A stretch of 37,269 nt of DNA, taken from contig SSGN01000013.1 of NCBI GenBank assembly GCA_008016945.1, forward strand, positions 1-37,269, written 5' to 3'. A program made the translations under genes and the position numbers. The stretch is from Flavobacteriales bacterium (GTDB lineage: Bacteria; Bacteroidota; Bacteroidia; Flavobacteriales; PHOS-HE28). The notes below the pieces were generated by a model. The model did not search any database. It saw only the letters and a program-made list of their open reading frames with translations, and had not been told where the DNA came from. Shown in pieces: positions 17,808 to 25,434 of this stretch (its first letter is position 1; each line of letters starts with the position of its first letter).

Positions 17808-17923
17808 TCGCTTGATCCGCGTACCCGGTGTCCGATGGCTGTTCTCGGCATGCCCCCATACAGGTCGATGGTGAACCACCATGAGCGCTCCTCCCAAGTT
17901 CCGGGGAACGTTCCGTCACGGGT

Positions 17924-17952
17924 TGTAACTTCCCGGTGTCGGGTACGTCCTA
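17924..17952 (+). promoter_or_regulatory. ECF-type promoter of the sigma factor gene
   Basis: TGTAAC (17924-17929) and GTCCTA (17947-17952) are separated by exactly 17 bases, ending 27 bases before the sigma ATG. The AAC/GTC core is characteristic of ECF sigma factor promoters. The same hexamers with the same spacing recur at 20382-20410, so the sigma factor probably drives its own gene. Confidence 0.7.
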
Positions 17953-17979
17953 CCTACGAACAACGGGCTCCCTCCCCCG

Positions 17980-18465
17980 ATGACCTTGGCCGAATACAAC
18001 ACCGCCGTGGACGTACATGCCGATGGCATCTATCGCTTCGCGTTGAAGCATTTACGCGACGAGGATCGCGCCAAGGACGTGGTGCAGGAATGCTTCGCCA
18101 GGCTTTGGGTGAAGCTGGAGGAGGTGGACGGGAGCAAGGCCAAGAGCTACCTCTTCACCACCGCACACCACGCCATGGTGGATGAGGTGCGCAAAGGAGC
18201 GCGCAGCACCCGCATGGAGGAGCACCATGAGGACCTGCGCCACACCGCACAACACCAACCGGACCTGAAGGAGGTGCTGGATCGGGCGCTCGCCACCTTG
18301 CCGGCCATCCAGCGCAGCGTGGTCCTGTTACGCGACCTGGAGGGCTATGCGTACGAGGAGATCGCCGAACTCACCGGGTTGAACCTGGCCCAGGTGAAGG
18401 TGTACATCTACCGAGGCCGCACCGCATTGAAGGAATACATCGGACAGCTCGACCTTGTGATCTGA
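17980..18465 (+). CDS. ECF RNA polymerase sigma factor
   Basis: The 161 residues are typical of ECF sigma factors, with only regions 2 and 4. Region 2 spans about residues 12-70 (IYRFALKHLRDEDRAKDVVQ, then FARLWVKLEEV and AKSYLFTTAHHAMVDEVRK). Region 4 spans about 100-155 (ALATLPAIQRSVVLLRDLEG, then YEEIAELTGLNLAQVKVYIY), a helix-turn-helix that reads the -35 element. The stop overlaps the anti-sigma ATG (TGATG), so the two are translationally coupled. The upstream promoter matches one before the barrel gene, indicating autoregulation. The inducing signal is unknown; envelope stress is a reasonable guess from the targets. Confidence 0.93.
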   Translation: MTLAEYNTAVDVHADGIYRFALKHLRDEDRAKDVVQECFARLWVKLEEVDGSKAKSYLFTTAHHAMVDEVRKGARSTRMEEHHEDLRHTAQHQPDLKEVLDRALATLPAIQRSVVLLRDLEGYAYEEIAELTGLNLAQVKVYIYRGRTALKEYIGQLDLVI

Positions 18466-19823
18466 TGCCACGGATCGACCATAGCAACTACGAAGCCTGG
18501 CTGCTCGATCGGATGGAGGGTAACCTCACCCCCGATCAGGAGCGGGAGTTGGATGCCTTTCTCCTGCTGCACCCGGACCTCGCCATCTCCGAGGATGGGC
18601 TGCCCACGGTGACCGGACCGGCTGATGGCCTCTCTTGGGCGGACAAGAATGCGCTGAAGCGCACCCTGCCACCCATTGGTATGGTGACCGATGGTTCGGT
18701 GGAGGATCACCTCATCGCCCGCCTTGAAGGGGACCTGAGCGCCGAACAGGTCGATGCCTTGCGGAGTTACCTCGTGGCCCATCCCGAATGGCAACGAGCT
18801 GCACGTATCCATGAGGTGGCGCGGATCACACCACCGGACACGACCTACCCGGCCAAAGCCGAGCTACAGCGCCACCTACCGCCGCAAGGTCTGCCCACCC
18901 CGCACACCCTGCAGGATCTCCTGATCGCACGGGCCGAAGGCGACCTCGACCCGGCACAGGAACGGGCCGTGGCGGAGCTCCTGGTCGGCAATGCGCACCA
19001 CCAACGCACCTGGGCCCTGGTGAAGGCCGCGCGCATCGTGCCCGGTACCGAGGTCTTCGCGGATAAGGCCGCCCTGAAGAAGAAGGAGGGCCGGGTGATC
19101 CATTTCGCATTCCGCCCGTTGGCCGCAGCCGCCACCGTGGCCCTGCTGTTGGCTGCGGGTGGCTGGTTCCTACGGACGCCCGATGACCAGGATACGCGGT
19201 TCGCCAACGTGCCGACCACGAAGCTGGATCCGCGACCGACCACGGCACAGGACGAACACCCTGCGGTGGTTCCAACACCACACGACGCCGCCGTCGAACC
19301 CCAAGCCGTGGATGCCTCCACGCCACGCACCATCGGCACCAGGGCACAGAACCGTCATCACCAAGACCTGCCCGTAACGGCTCATCGCACCAACGAGGAG
19401 GAACCGGCCCGGCAAGTGCCCGAGCGACCGATGGGAACACCGGCATTGGCCCAAGCCCCCGAACCAGAACAGCCCGAACAGGGAACCAGCCCGGTACCAT
19501 TGCCGGTAGAGCCGGACCCAGGACCGTTGGCATCGGTGGATCCAGCTCCGGCGGACACTCGACCCGCACGGTCGGTACCGGATACCCAGGAGCGTACCCT
19601 GGCCGAAGCCCTCGCCGGGGTGCTGCGCGAACGGGTGCTGGAGGCTCCGGCCCGCGAGTCGGCACCGCTGGATCGCGACGATGCCGTGGCCGCGATGGAC
19701 CGTACCTTGAAGGTGGTGGGCGGCGGCGGTGCTGGACTCGAGGTCCGGCGTAAGGCCGACGGTGTGGTGAAGGGTTTCGACCTGCGCCTGGGCCGCAACT
19801 TCAGCATCAGCGCACAACGCTGA
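18465..19823 (+). CDS. Predicted anti-sigma factor with three tandem N-terminal modules
   Basis: The product has 452 residues. Three related units of about 65 residues fill the cytoplasmic part: residues 8-72 (YEAWLLDRMEGNLTPDQ), 78-142 (EDHLIARLEGDLSAEQ) and 148-208 (QDLLIARAEGDLDPAQ). Each ends in an ADKxALK-like or PAKAELQ helix. This unit resembles the single anti-sigma domain common beside Bacteroidota ECF factors and lacks zinc-ligand Cys residues. One membrane span lies at about 214-236 (PLAAAATVALLLAAGGWFL). A long Pro/Glu/Thr-rich periplasmic segment follows, ending in a small glycine-containing domain (KVVGGGGAGLEVRR). It presumably binds and holds the sigma factor encoded just upstream at the membrane. 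Confidence 0.75.
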   Translation: MPRIDHSNYEAWLLDRMEGNLTPDQERELDAFLLLHPDLAISEDGLPTVTGPADGLSWADKNALKRTLPPIGMVTDGSVEDHLIARLEGDLSAEQVDALRSYLVAHPEWQRAARIHEVARITPPDTTYPAKAELQRHLPPQGLPTPHTLQDLLIARAEGDLDPAQERAVAELLVGNAHHQRTWALVKAARIVPGTEVFADKAALKKKEGRVIHFAFRPLAAAATVALLLAAGGWFLRTPDDQDTRFANVPTTKLDPRPTTAQDEHPAVVPTPHDAAVEPQAVDASTPRTIGTRAQNRHHQDLPVTAHRTNEEEPARQVPERPMGTPALAQAPEPEQPEQGTSPVPLPVEPDPGPLASVDPAPADTRPARSVPDTQERTLAEALAGVLRERVLEAPARESAPLDRDDAVAAMDRTLKVVGGGGAGLEVRRKADGVVKGFDLRLGRNFSISAQR

Positions 19824-19875
19824 TCGGCGGTACGCCCGCGCATCTCCGTTCATCCTGTCTGGATCACCGCTCATC

Positions 19876-19896
19876 ACGATCGACGTTTTCGATCGT
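19876..19896 (+). repeat. Inverted repeat overlapping the third ECF promoter
   Basis: ACGATCG and CGATCGT flank a 7-base spacer (ACGTTTT). The right arm overlaps the CGTAAC -35 element by three bases. No T-run follows, so a terminator for the anti-sigma gene is unlikely. It may be an operator, or chance. Confidence 0.4.
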
Positions 19897-19923
19897 AACC
19901 GTTCACGGCACATCCCCGTCATA
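19894..19923 (+). promoter_or_regulatory. Probable ECF-type promoter of the TonB-C-like gene
   Basis: CGTAAC (19894-19899) and GTCATA (19918-19923) are separated by 18 bases, ending 24 bases before the ATG at 19948. Each hexamer has one mismatch to the elements at 17924 and 20382, and the distance to the start is almost the same. Confidence 0.5.
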
Positions 19924-19947
19924 TGAGCACAACCAGCACCAACCGCC

Positions 19948-20319
19948 ATGAAAACCAACATCTCCCGCTCACTCCTGCTCCTTGCCACGGTCTTCACCCT
20001 GGGCTACGCACGCGCCGCCGAACCCTTGCGCATGAACACCATGGGCAAGAAGACCACCCTGGAACGCTCCCTCGAAAGGGCGCTCAACAACAGCCTCTCG
20101 TATCCGCTGCTGACCCGCGAGAACATGAACGGCGAAGTGTACGTGAGCTTCGTGATCAACAAGGAAGGGCGGATCGAGGTGATCGATTGCCGGTCGGCCA
20201 ACGAACGGCTGAAGGACCACGTGTTGCGCAAATTGGCCCGCATCGATATCGGTGACAACCCCGACGGTAGCTGGAAGACCACCCACATGGTGTTCAACTT
20301 CCATCCGGAGAAGAGCTGA
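19948..20319 (+). CDS. Small secreted TonB-C-terminal-like protein
   Basis: The 123-residue product has a signal peptide (MKTNISRSLLLLATVFTLGY, ending ARAAEP). The mature part resembles a TonB C-terminal fold: YPLLTRENMNGEVYVSFVIN, KEGRIEVIDCRS, then a final strand MVFNFHP. It lacks the membrane anchor and Pro-rich spacer of a true TonB, so it would be free in the periplasm. Small proteins like this are frequent beside ECF systems in Bacteroidota. A strong terminator follows. Confidence 0.7.
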   Translation: MKTNISRSLLLLATVFTLGYARAAEPLRMNTMGKKTTLERSLERALNNSLSYPLLTRENMNGEVYVSFVINKEGRIEVIDCRSANERLKDHVLRKLARIDIGDNPDGSWKTTHMVFNFHPEKS

Positions 20320-20339
20320 TCGTACCTCCTACTTGCGAC

Positions 20340-20374
20340 CGAAGCCCCTGTGAACGGGGCTTCGCGCATTTTTT
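20340..20374 (+). terminator. Rho-independent terminator after the TonB-C-like gene
   Basis: A perfect 9-base stem, CGAAGCCCC with GGGGCTTCG, has a 7-base loop. It is followed four bases later by six T residues (20369-20374). It lies 20 bases after the stop and just before the barrel-gene promoter, so the barrel gene needs its own promoter. Confidence 0.9.
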
Positions 20375-20381
20375 ACCAGGC

Positions 20382-20410
20382 TGTAACTACAGGGGGGCAT
20401 CGCCGTCCTA
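20382..20410 (+). promoter_or_regulatory. ECF-type promoter of the outer-membrane barrel gene
   Basis: TGTAAC (20382-20387), 17 bases, GTCCTA (20405-20410), ending 25 bases before the ATG at 20436. Both hexamers and the spacer length are identical to those before the sigma gene, while the spacer sequence differs. The upstream terminator isolates it. Confidence 0.7.
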
Positions 20411-20435
20411 TGGATAGAAACCGATGCACCTTGCC

Positions 20436-21434
20436 ATGAAAAAGCCGATCATGATCCTGGCCACCTTGTTCGTCGCCACTGACCTATTGGCCCAAACGGA
20501 CAGCACGGCCATCCAAGCCGGTCAGACCCTCGAAGTGGGTTACAACCCAACAGATGGCGTTCGCGTAGGTGTCTTCAACGCCGACACCACCAAGGGACCA
20601 AGCCCATTGGTGATCAACACGAAGCGGAAGAAGATCAGCATCACCAGCGAGGACAAGCCGTGGATCACCGAAGCGGATAGTGCGCGGGATGTGTTGAAGA
20701 CCCTTCGACGCGAACGACGCAACCAGTTCACCTACTGGAGCGGTATCGATGTGGGCTTGAATGCGCTGCTGGGTCCCGATGGCAGTGGCGATCTCCCCAA
20801 GGCGTACGACCACCTCCAGTTGGATCAGGCCCGTTCGCGTTTCGTCGCCATCAACTTCATGGAACAGAAGATCGAGTTCGGATCACACCATGTGGGCCTG
20901 CTCACCGGGTTGGGCTGGGAGTTCGCCAACTACCGCTTCAAAGAGAACAGCGTGATCCAGTTCCAGGGCGATACCATCACCGCCGTGGCCGTGGATTCGC
21001 CGCAGTTCATCAAGAGCAAACTACGCCAGAGCGGCTTCCGTGTGCCGCTGATGCTGGAGTTCAACACCAAACGCGCGAAGCTGCCCACCGAGGCCGAGTT
21101 GATCGCCGCCGCACGCGATACCGTGGGCGGAAAAGCGCCGCGCTCCTACGCGTTCGATCGCAAGCGGAATTTCCACTTGGCCGCGGGCGTGGTGGGCACC
21201 TGGTATTACGACAGCATGTACAAACAGAAGTTCCGGAAGGATGGGGCCATCGAGAAGAACGTGGACAAAGGCGATCACCAGCTTCTTCCGTACCGCTTGG
21301 CCGCTTCGGTCCGCATCGGTTACGGCAGCCTCAACCTCTTCGCCGAATACGCGCTCACTCCGCTCTTCAAGGACAAGGTGACACCTGAACTGACCCCGTT
21401 CAATGTGGGGTTGACCATCGTCGGGTTCAATTAG
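20436..21434 (+). CDS. Outer-membrane beta-barrel protein
   Basis: The product has 332 residues. The ATG at 20436 gives a signal peptide (MKKPIMILATLFVATDLLAQ); an ATG at 20424 adds four residues only. An N-terminal Thr/Lys-rich region of about 90 residues comes before a barrel-like part with alternating strands (GIDVGLNALLG, HVGLLTGLGWEFANYRF, FHLAAGVVGTWYYD, LAASVRIGYGSLNLFAEYAL). The protein ends PFNVGLTIVGFN, an aromatic-containing C-terminus as in barrel proteins assembled by BAM. It is adjacent to an ECF/anti-sigma pair and carries the same promoter, so it is probably a target of that sigma factor. Confidence 0.75.
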   Translation: MKKPIMILATLFVATDLLAQTDSTAIQAGQTLEVGYNPTDGVRVGVFNADTTKGPSPLVINTKRKKISITSEDKPWITEADSARDVLKTLRRERRNQFTYWSGIDVGLNALLGPDGSGDLPKAYDHLQLDQARSRFVAINFMEQKIEFGSHHVGLLTGLGWEFANYRFKENSVIQFQGDTITAVAVDSPQFIKSKLRQSGFRVPLMLEFNTKRAKLPTEAELIAAARDTVGGKAPRSYAFDRKRNFHLAAGVVGTWYYDSMYKQKFRKDGAIEKNVDKGDHQLLPYRLAASVRIGYGSLNLFAEYALTPLFKDKVTPELTPFNVGLTIVGFN

Positions 21435-21464
21435 CGCAAGGCTGCACGACCGCGCTACGAGGGG

Positions 21465-21527
21465 TTGGACCCAGAGAGGCCGCGACGGACCACATGTCCG
21501 CTCGCGGCCTTGTTCGTTGGGGTCCAA
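21465..21527 (+). terminator. Large hairpin after the barrel gene, probable terminator
   Basis: The inner stem is AGGCCGCGA with TCGCGGCCT plus CGGAC with GTCCG, with one bulged C and a 5-base loop. Outer arms TTGGACCC and GGGTCCAA extend it. There is no clear T-run, so its efficiency is uncertain. It begins 31 bases after the barrel stop. Confidence 0.6.
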
Positions 21528-21579
21528 GCGGGTGAGCTATCAACCGATAAGTACAGATCTCGTTTGGCGGATTCAACCA

Positions 21580-21780
21580 TTAAACGCGATCGCGGGGTCG
21601 TCGTGTTAGTCGGTTGAACTGGTTGATCGGGGTGTCGAAGTTGAAGCGTTTTCTTGGTCTGCGCTTGAGCTGGTCCTGGACTTGTTGGTCAAACTCATCG
21701 GTAATGCCATTTCGCATTATGGCGTAGGCTAAAGCTGCGAAGGGATCTTTTCGCAGGACGATACGGCGGGGTCGTTGCAA
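21580..21780 (-). pseudogene. Remnant of an IS30-family transposase C-terminus
   Basis: A 66-codon frame contains ITDEFDQQVQDQ followed by LKRRPRKRFNFDTP. This resembles the end of IS30-family transposases, where a Gln/Val-rich helix precedes RPRKxxxxxTP. Only about 35 residues match that pattern, and the catalytic DDE region is absent. The flanking residues read as unrelated low-complexity Arg-rich sequence, as expected after frameshift or deletion. No terminal inverted repeats could be identified. The assignment comes from memory of the family. Confidence 0.5.
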
Positions 21781-21915
21781 CGCTGAAGGCGTAGCCCGCA
21801 GGGAGCAGAATTACCGAGGGCCGGTGCTTCGGAACGATCACGACGGAGAAGTCATGCGGAAAAAGACCAAGCAGATCGGCCTACCCCTTAGTGCGAAGTG
21901 GTATAAGGGTGTTGA

Positions 21916-22518
21916 TGTCGGTACGCTGCCGGAAATGTCTACCTGCAAGGCTCCTTTTGGGAGAGCATGGCGGTAGGTGGGGCCGTATTGACCGCGAACA
22001 CCAGCAACCAAGGGTTTCTGGTGAAGCTCGATACGGCCGGGGTCTGCCGTGCCGCTTGGGATTTCGGTAAGGTCGGTGGCGGATGGGGCGGTGTGGTCGC
22101 AGCGGATGATGGCCTCTACTTCTCCTGCACCTACGATCCTGTCTTCCATTTCGCCGACCTGACCATCACACCGCAAGTGATACAAGGAGGTTACAACTCC
22201 ATCTTCATCGCCCACCTCGATCCCCTCACTGGTTTCACGGGTGTGCAAACGCTTACGGGTGGCGGCCCGCAGGCCCTGCACATCTACGCCAACCCCAACA
22301 ACGGCATCTGTACCTTGGAGCTTCCGGAGTGCTTGCAACCCACACAAGAACTTGTATTGAGCGTGTACGACAACACCGGCCAGTTGGTGCAACGGGCGCC
22401 CTTGCAGTTCTCGGAGAACGGCGTGGTGCTGGACATCCGTGCCCAAGCCCGGGGCGTTTACCACGTGGAACTGGGTGATGGGCAGCAACGCTACACGGGG
22501 ACGATCGTGTTCGAGTGA
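21916..22518 (+). pseudogene. 5'-truncated T9SS-sorted secreted protein
   Basis: The open frame begins right after a stop at 21913-21915. Codons before the first ATG (21967) already read like family sequence (AAGNVYLQGSFWES), so that ATG is internal. The readable part has an SBBP/beta-propeller-like unit (FLVKLDTAGVCRAAWDFG, then IFIAHLDPLTG) and a good T9SS sorting domain (HIYANPNNGICTLELPE, LVLSVYDNTGQLVQ, ARGVYHVELGDG). There is no signal peptide, so any product could not be exported. The 5' part was probably lost in the event that left the transposase remnant upstream. Confidence 0.65.
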
Positions 22519-22629
22519 GGTGGTCGGCGTTCCGAGTGTGGCTGGTCGATCCTTCGCCACAGCATACGGGTGTGGTCCATGATGCGGTGGTGGTACAGTG
22601 CAAGTGCGCCGCCATGCCGCCCATTCCCC

Positions 22630-22638
22630 TATTTTTGC
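22630..22638 (+). promoter_or_regulatory. Putative -7 box of yebC
   Basis: TATTTTTGC is an exact match to TAnnTTTG and lies 31 bases before the yebC ATG, in the 151-base gap after the pseudogene. Confidence 0.5.
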
Positions 22639-22669
22639 CATCCTTTCTCACAACAGCACCTTACGCGCC

Positions 22670-23422
22670 ATGGGCCGCATCTTCGAGAAACGCAAGCACA
22701 AGATCTTCGCACGCAACGCCAAGCTGAGCAAGCTCTTCACCCGTATCGGCAAGGAGATCGCCATGGCGGTGAAAGCCGGTGGCCCCAATCCGGACGCCAA
22801 TTCGCGGCTCAAGATGGCCATCCAGAACGCCCGTGGCGCCAACATGCCCAAGGACAACATCGACCGTGCCATCAAGAAGGCGGCCGGTGGTGGCGAGGCG
22901 GACTACAGCGAGATGACCTACGAGGGCTATGCCCCCGGTGGTGTGGCGGTGTTCGTGGAAACGGCCACCAATAACCCCACCCGGACCGTGGCCAACGTGC
23001 GCAGTTTCTTCAGCAAGTGCGATGGAACGCTGGGCACGAGCGGCTCGCTGGCCCACGTCTTCGACCGCAAGGCGGAGTTCGTGGTCGAGAACGCAGCCCT
23101 GAAAGGACGCGATGCGGACGAATTCGAGATGGAATGCATCGATGGCGGAGCCGAGGATGTGCTGCGCGATGAGGATGGCCTGGTGATCCTGGCGCCCTAT
23201 ACGGCCTTCGGTAGCATGGCCCAGAAGCTCGAACAACTCGGCGTGGAGGCGAAGAGCGCCGAACTGAAGCGTTTCCCCCTTTCCACCATCCCTGCCGACC
23301 TGGACACGGCCAAGAACGTGATGCGTTTGATCGATATGTTGGAGGATGACGACGATGTGAACGCCGTGTACCACAACATGGAGTTGAGCGAGGAGGTGGA
23401 GGCCGAGCTGGCCAAGGACTGA
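22670..23422 (+). CDS. yebC: YebC/PmpR family protein
   Basis: The 250-residue cytosolic protein belongs to the YebC/PmpR family, variously described as a transcriptional regulator and as a translation factor for proline-rich stretches. The ATG at 22670 begins MGRIFEKRKHKIFARNAKLS; the family usually starts with a GHSKW/GRxxE-like segment here. Other signatures are GGPNPDANSRLKMAIQNARG, NMPKDNIDRAIKKAAGG, YEGYAPGGVAVFVE, TNNPTRTVANVRSFFSKCDG and LEDDDDVNAVYHNM. The stop is five bases from the stop of the convergent kinase gene. Confidence 0.95.
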   Translation: MGRIFEKRKHKIFARNAKLSKLFTRIGKEIAMAVKAGGPNPDANSRLKMAIQNARGANMPKDNIDRAIKKAAGGGEADYSEMTYEGYAPGGVAVFVETATNNPTRTVANVRSFFSKCDGTLGTSGSLAHVFDRKAEFVVENAALKGRDADEFEMECIDGGAEDVLRDEDGLVILAPYTAFGSMAQKLEQLGVEAKSAELKRFPLSTIPADLDTAKNVMRLIDMLEDDDDVNAVYHNMELSEEVEAELAKD

Positions 23423-23427
23423 GCCGA

Positions 23428-25353
23428 TCAGTCCTTCTTGGACAGCGTGCGGAACCGGATGTGGTAGCGTGTGCCATGGGCACCGCCCTCGACCGTCATC
23501 CGACCGTTGAGCTGTTCGACCAGGCTTTCGATGAGCGACACGCCCAGCGTGGCCCCGTCCGACTGGATCTTGTCCAACGGGATGCCCACGCCATCATCGG
23601 AGTAGTACAGATCGTATCTGCCCTCCTGCGCGTCGGTGATGGCCAGGTCGATGTGCCCCGAAACACGGCCGTGGAACGCGTGTTTGAAGGAGTTGGTGAT
23701 CAATTCGTTCAGCAAGAGGCCCAAGGGCACCATGGTGTTCAGGTCGAAGGCCAGGCCTTTGTCGATGTTCGTCTGATATGCGATGCGGTCGTCCACATCG
23801 TTCACCCGCACCAGGTCGGCGAACAACTCCTGGATGTAAAGGGCCACGTCCACCATGGCCAGTTCATCCCCCTTGTACAGCTTCTCGTGGATCAACGCCA
23901 TGGAGGTCACCCGGCTCTGGCTCTGCTCGAAGGCGTGGTGCAACCGCTCGTCGGCGATGGTGCCGGATTGCAGGCGCAGCAGGCTGGCGATCACCTGCAG
24001 GTTGTTCTTCACGCGGTGGTGCATCTCCTTGATCAGCACCGTGATGCGTTCGTTCGCCTGTTCCAGCTTCTGCTTCTCGGCCTGTAGGGCGGTGGTCTGC
24101 TCCTTCTCCCGGATCCGTGCGGCCTTCAGGTTCTCGCGCATGCGCGAAAGGGCCAGCCCCAGCACATCCTGCCGACCCAGCACCGGAACGGGCGTGTCGT
24201 AGTTCCCCTTGCCGATGGCCTCGGCGCTGTTGGCCTGCGACCGGATGTTGTCGATCATGCCGTTGAACGAATGGGCCATCTGCCCGATCTCGTCCGAACT
24301 GCTCACCGGTACCTTGCCACTGATATCGCCCATGGCCAGCGAACGGGCCGCGTGGGTGACCTCGTTCACCGTGTTGCGGATGCCCCGCATGATCAGGATC
24401 CCCATGATGGTGACCGCGCCCACCACGCCGATCAGTGCAGCCAGCACCACGAACAACCGGAATTCGGCACTGCGGGAGTTGGCGGCGGTGCTCTCCCGGA
24501 TCAACCCCAGGGATCGGTCCTCCACCGCTTTCAGCTTCTCCAGGGCTTGCAGCGAGAGCTCCCACCATTGGCGCGGGGCGATCCCCAAGGGGTCGGCCGT
24601 CCGGCGCTCCTTCACCGTGCCGATCAGGGCCCGCAGGAAGTTCACGTCGGGTCCTTGGAAGAGCTCCCGGTAGGCACTGAGCACCTGGGGCTGCGCATCG
24701 CGCTCGAACAGCAGCAGGTTCGTCTCGTACTGCGAGATCAGGTCGTTGATCTCGCCTTGGTCGCTCTCGCTCATCACCCCGCGCGAGCCGATGCTGAGCC
24801 GATCGCGCACCATGCACAAGGCCTGTTTGGCGTTCAGCAGCCGTTGGTGCGCGTACATCCATGATTGGGTCTCGGGGTCGAGGCCCGTACGCACGATGCG
24901 CCCCATCTCATCCAACAGCCGCTGGTCCATGGTGCCGTATTCGCGCCCGGCGGCCACCGCATCGATCCGCTGCTCCGACACCCGGGTCCGCAGGATGTTC
25001 AACCCATCCACCGGGAGCCCACCGAGCAGCCGGGGGTCGTGCGGGTGGCTGGGGTCGCGCAGTGCTGCGATGCTGGCGTCGGTGCGCTGGTGCTGCACCG
25101 AGAGCTTCAGGGTGTTGACCGGCTTGCCCGTGAGGTAGCCGACGGACAAGGCGCTCTCCCGCTGAAGCTCGTGGATCACCTCCGCGAATTGCCCGATCAG
25201 CCCGCTCTGTTCATTCACGTAATCCATCACCTCCAGCCGCTTGATGCTGGAATCCACCTGCTTGCCGATCAGCAATACCATCCCCATCACCGGGATGCCC
25301 AAGGTGATCATGAACTTGGTCCGGACCGGTAGGTCCACAAAGCGCCAACGCAT
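23428..25353 (-). CDS. NIT-domain sensor histidine kinase (HisKA_2 type)
   Basis: The 641-residue membrane kinase has a first span at about residues 14-30 and a second at about 298-323. Between them is a helical periplasmic region resembling the NIT nitrate/nitrite-sensing domain ([14 protein letters not shown] near its start). A HAMP linker follows (about 324-375), then a further HAMP-like segment and a coiled coil (about 410-440). The HisKA_2 motif [20 protein letters not shown] has phospho-acceptor His446. The ATPase part has [12 protein letters not shown] and DDGVGIP. The in-frame ATG at 25386 was rejected because a -7 box lies between it and the ATG at 25353. No response regulator is adjacent, so the partner is elsewhere. 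Confidence 0.85.
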   Translation of the reverse strand: MRWRFVDLPVRTKFMITLGIPVMGMVLLIGKQVDSSIKRLEVMDYVNEQSGLIGQFAEVIHELQRESALSVGYLTGKPVNTLKLSVQHQRTDASIAALRDPSHPHDPRLLGGLPVDGLNILRTRVSEQRIDAVAAGREYGTMDQRLLDEMGRIVRTGLDPETQSWMYAHQRLLNAKQALCMVRDRLSIGSRGVMSESDQGEINDLISQYETNLLLFERDAQPQVLSAYRELFQGPDVNFLRALIGTVKERRTADPLGIAPRQWWELSLQALEKLKAVEDRSLGLIRESTAANSRSAEFRLFVVLAALIGVVGAVTIMGILIMRGIRNTVNEVTHAARSLAMGDISGKVPVSSSDEIGQMAHSFNGMIDNIRSQANSAEAIGKGNYDTPVPVLGRQDVLGLALSRMRENLKAARIREKEQTTALQAEKQKLEQANERITVLIKEMHHRVKNNLQVIASLLRLQSGTIADERLHHAFEQSQSRVTSMALIHEKLYKGDELAMVDVALYIQELFADLVRVNDVDDRIAYQTNIDKGLAFDLNTMVPLGLLLNELITNSFKHAFHGRVSGHIDLAITDAQEGRYDLYYSDDGVGIPLDKIQSDGATLGVSLIESLVEQLNGRMTVEGGAHGTRYHIRFRTLSKKD

Positions 25354-25357
25354 CGTG

Positions 25358-25366
25358 CCGAATGTA
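25358..25366 (-). promoter_or_regulatory. -7-like box directly against the start of the NIT kinase gene
   Basis: On the minus strand TACATTCGG ends four bases before the ATG at 25353, with a TTG 17 bases upstream of it. This predicts a leaderless or nearly leaderless transcript, unless translation starts at the internal ATG 14 codons later. Confidence 0.4.
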
Positions 25367-25393
25367 CACCACCCCGCGCTTGTCAACGGCGTC

Positions 25394-25402
25394 TACCTTT
25401 GA
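25394..25402 (+). promoter_or_regulatory. Putative -7 box of the acyl-CoA carboxylase gene
   Basis: TACCTTTGA matches TAnnTTTG and lies 32 bases before the ATG at 25435 (23 before an ATG at 25426). It is 27 bases from the divergent box at 25358-25366, so the two promoters are packed closely. Confidence 0.45.
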
Positions 25403-25434
25403 CCGGCCCACCCACCGGTTGGGGCATGCATACC

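Larger units (their letters stand above)
21435..21915. other. Gene-poor scar between the barrel gene and a truncated gene
   Basis: This stretch holds no intact gene. It contains the hairpin at 21465-21527, a probable transposase remnant on the minus strand at 21580-21780, and about 130 bases that lead into the truncated gene and show no recognisable content. The mixture suggests an old insertion with deletion. Confidence 0.6.

Noticed and set aside
16450..17919. Second minus-strand frame across the 488-residue membrane protein
   Set aside because: The frame used in 16329-17795 has membrane spans and a start-proximal promoter; this one is Arg/Gly/Pro-rich.
21842..21976. Short plus-strand frame starting MRKKTKQIG upstream of the truncated gene
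   Set aside because: No promoter or family likeness, and it overlaps in another frame the readable part of the T9SS gene.
21580..22518. A complete insertion sequence
   Set aside because: No terminal inverted repeats, target-site duplication or catalytic DDE region could be found; only a C-terminal transposase remnant is supportable.
21838..22641. Minus-strand open frame (267 codons) over the truncated T9SS gene
   Set aside because: The plus strand has a clear T9SS sorting domain; the antisense frame has no recognisable domain.
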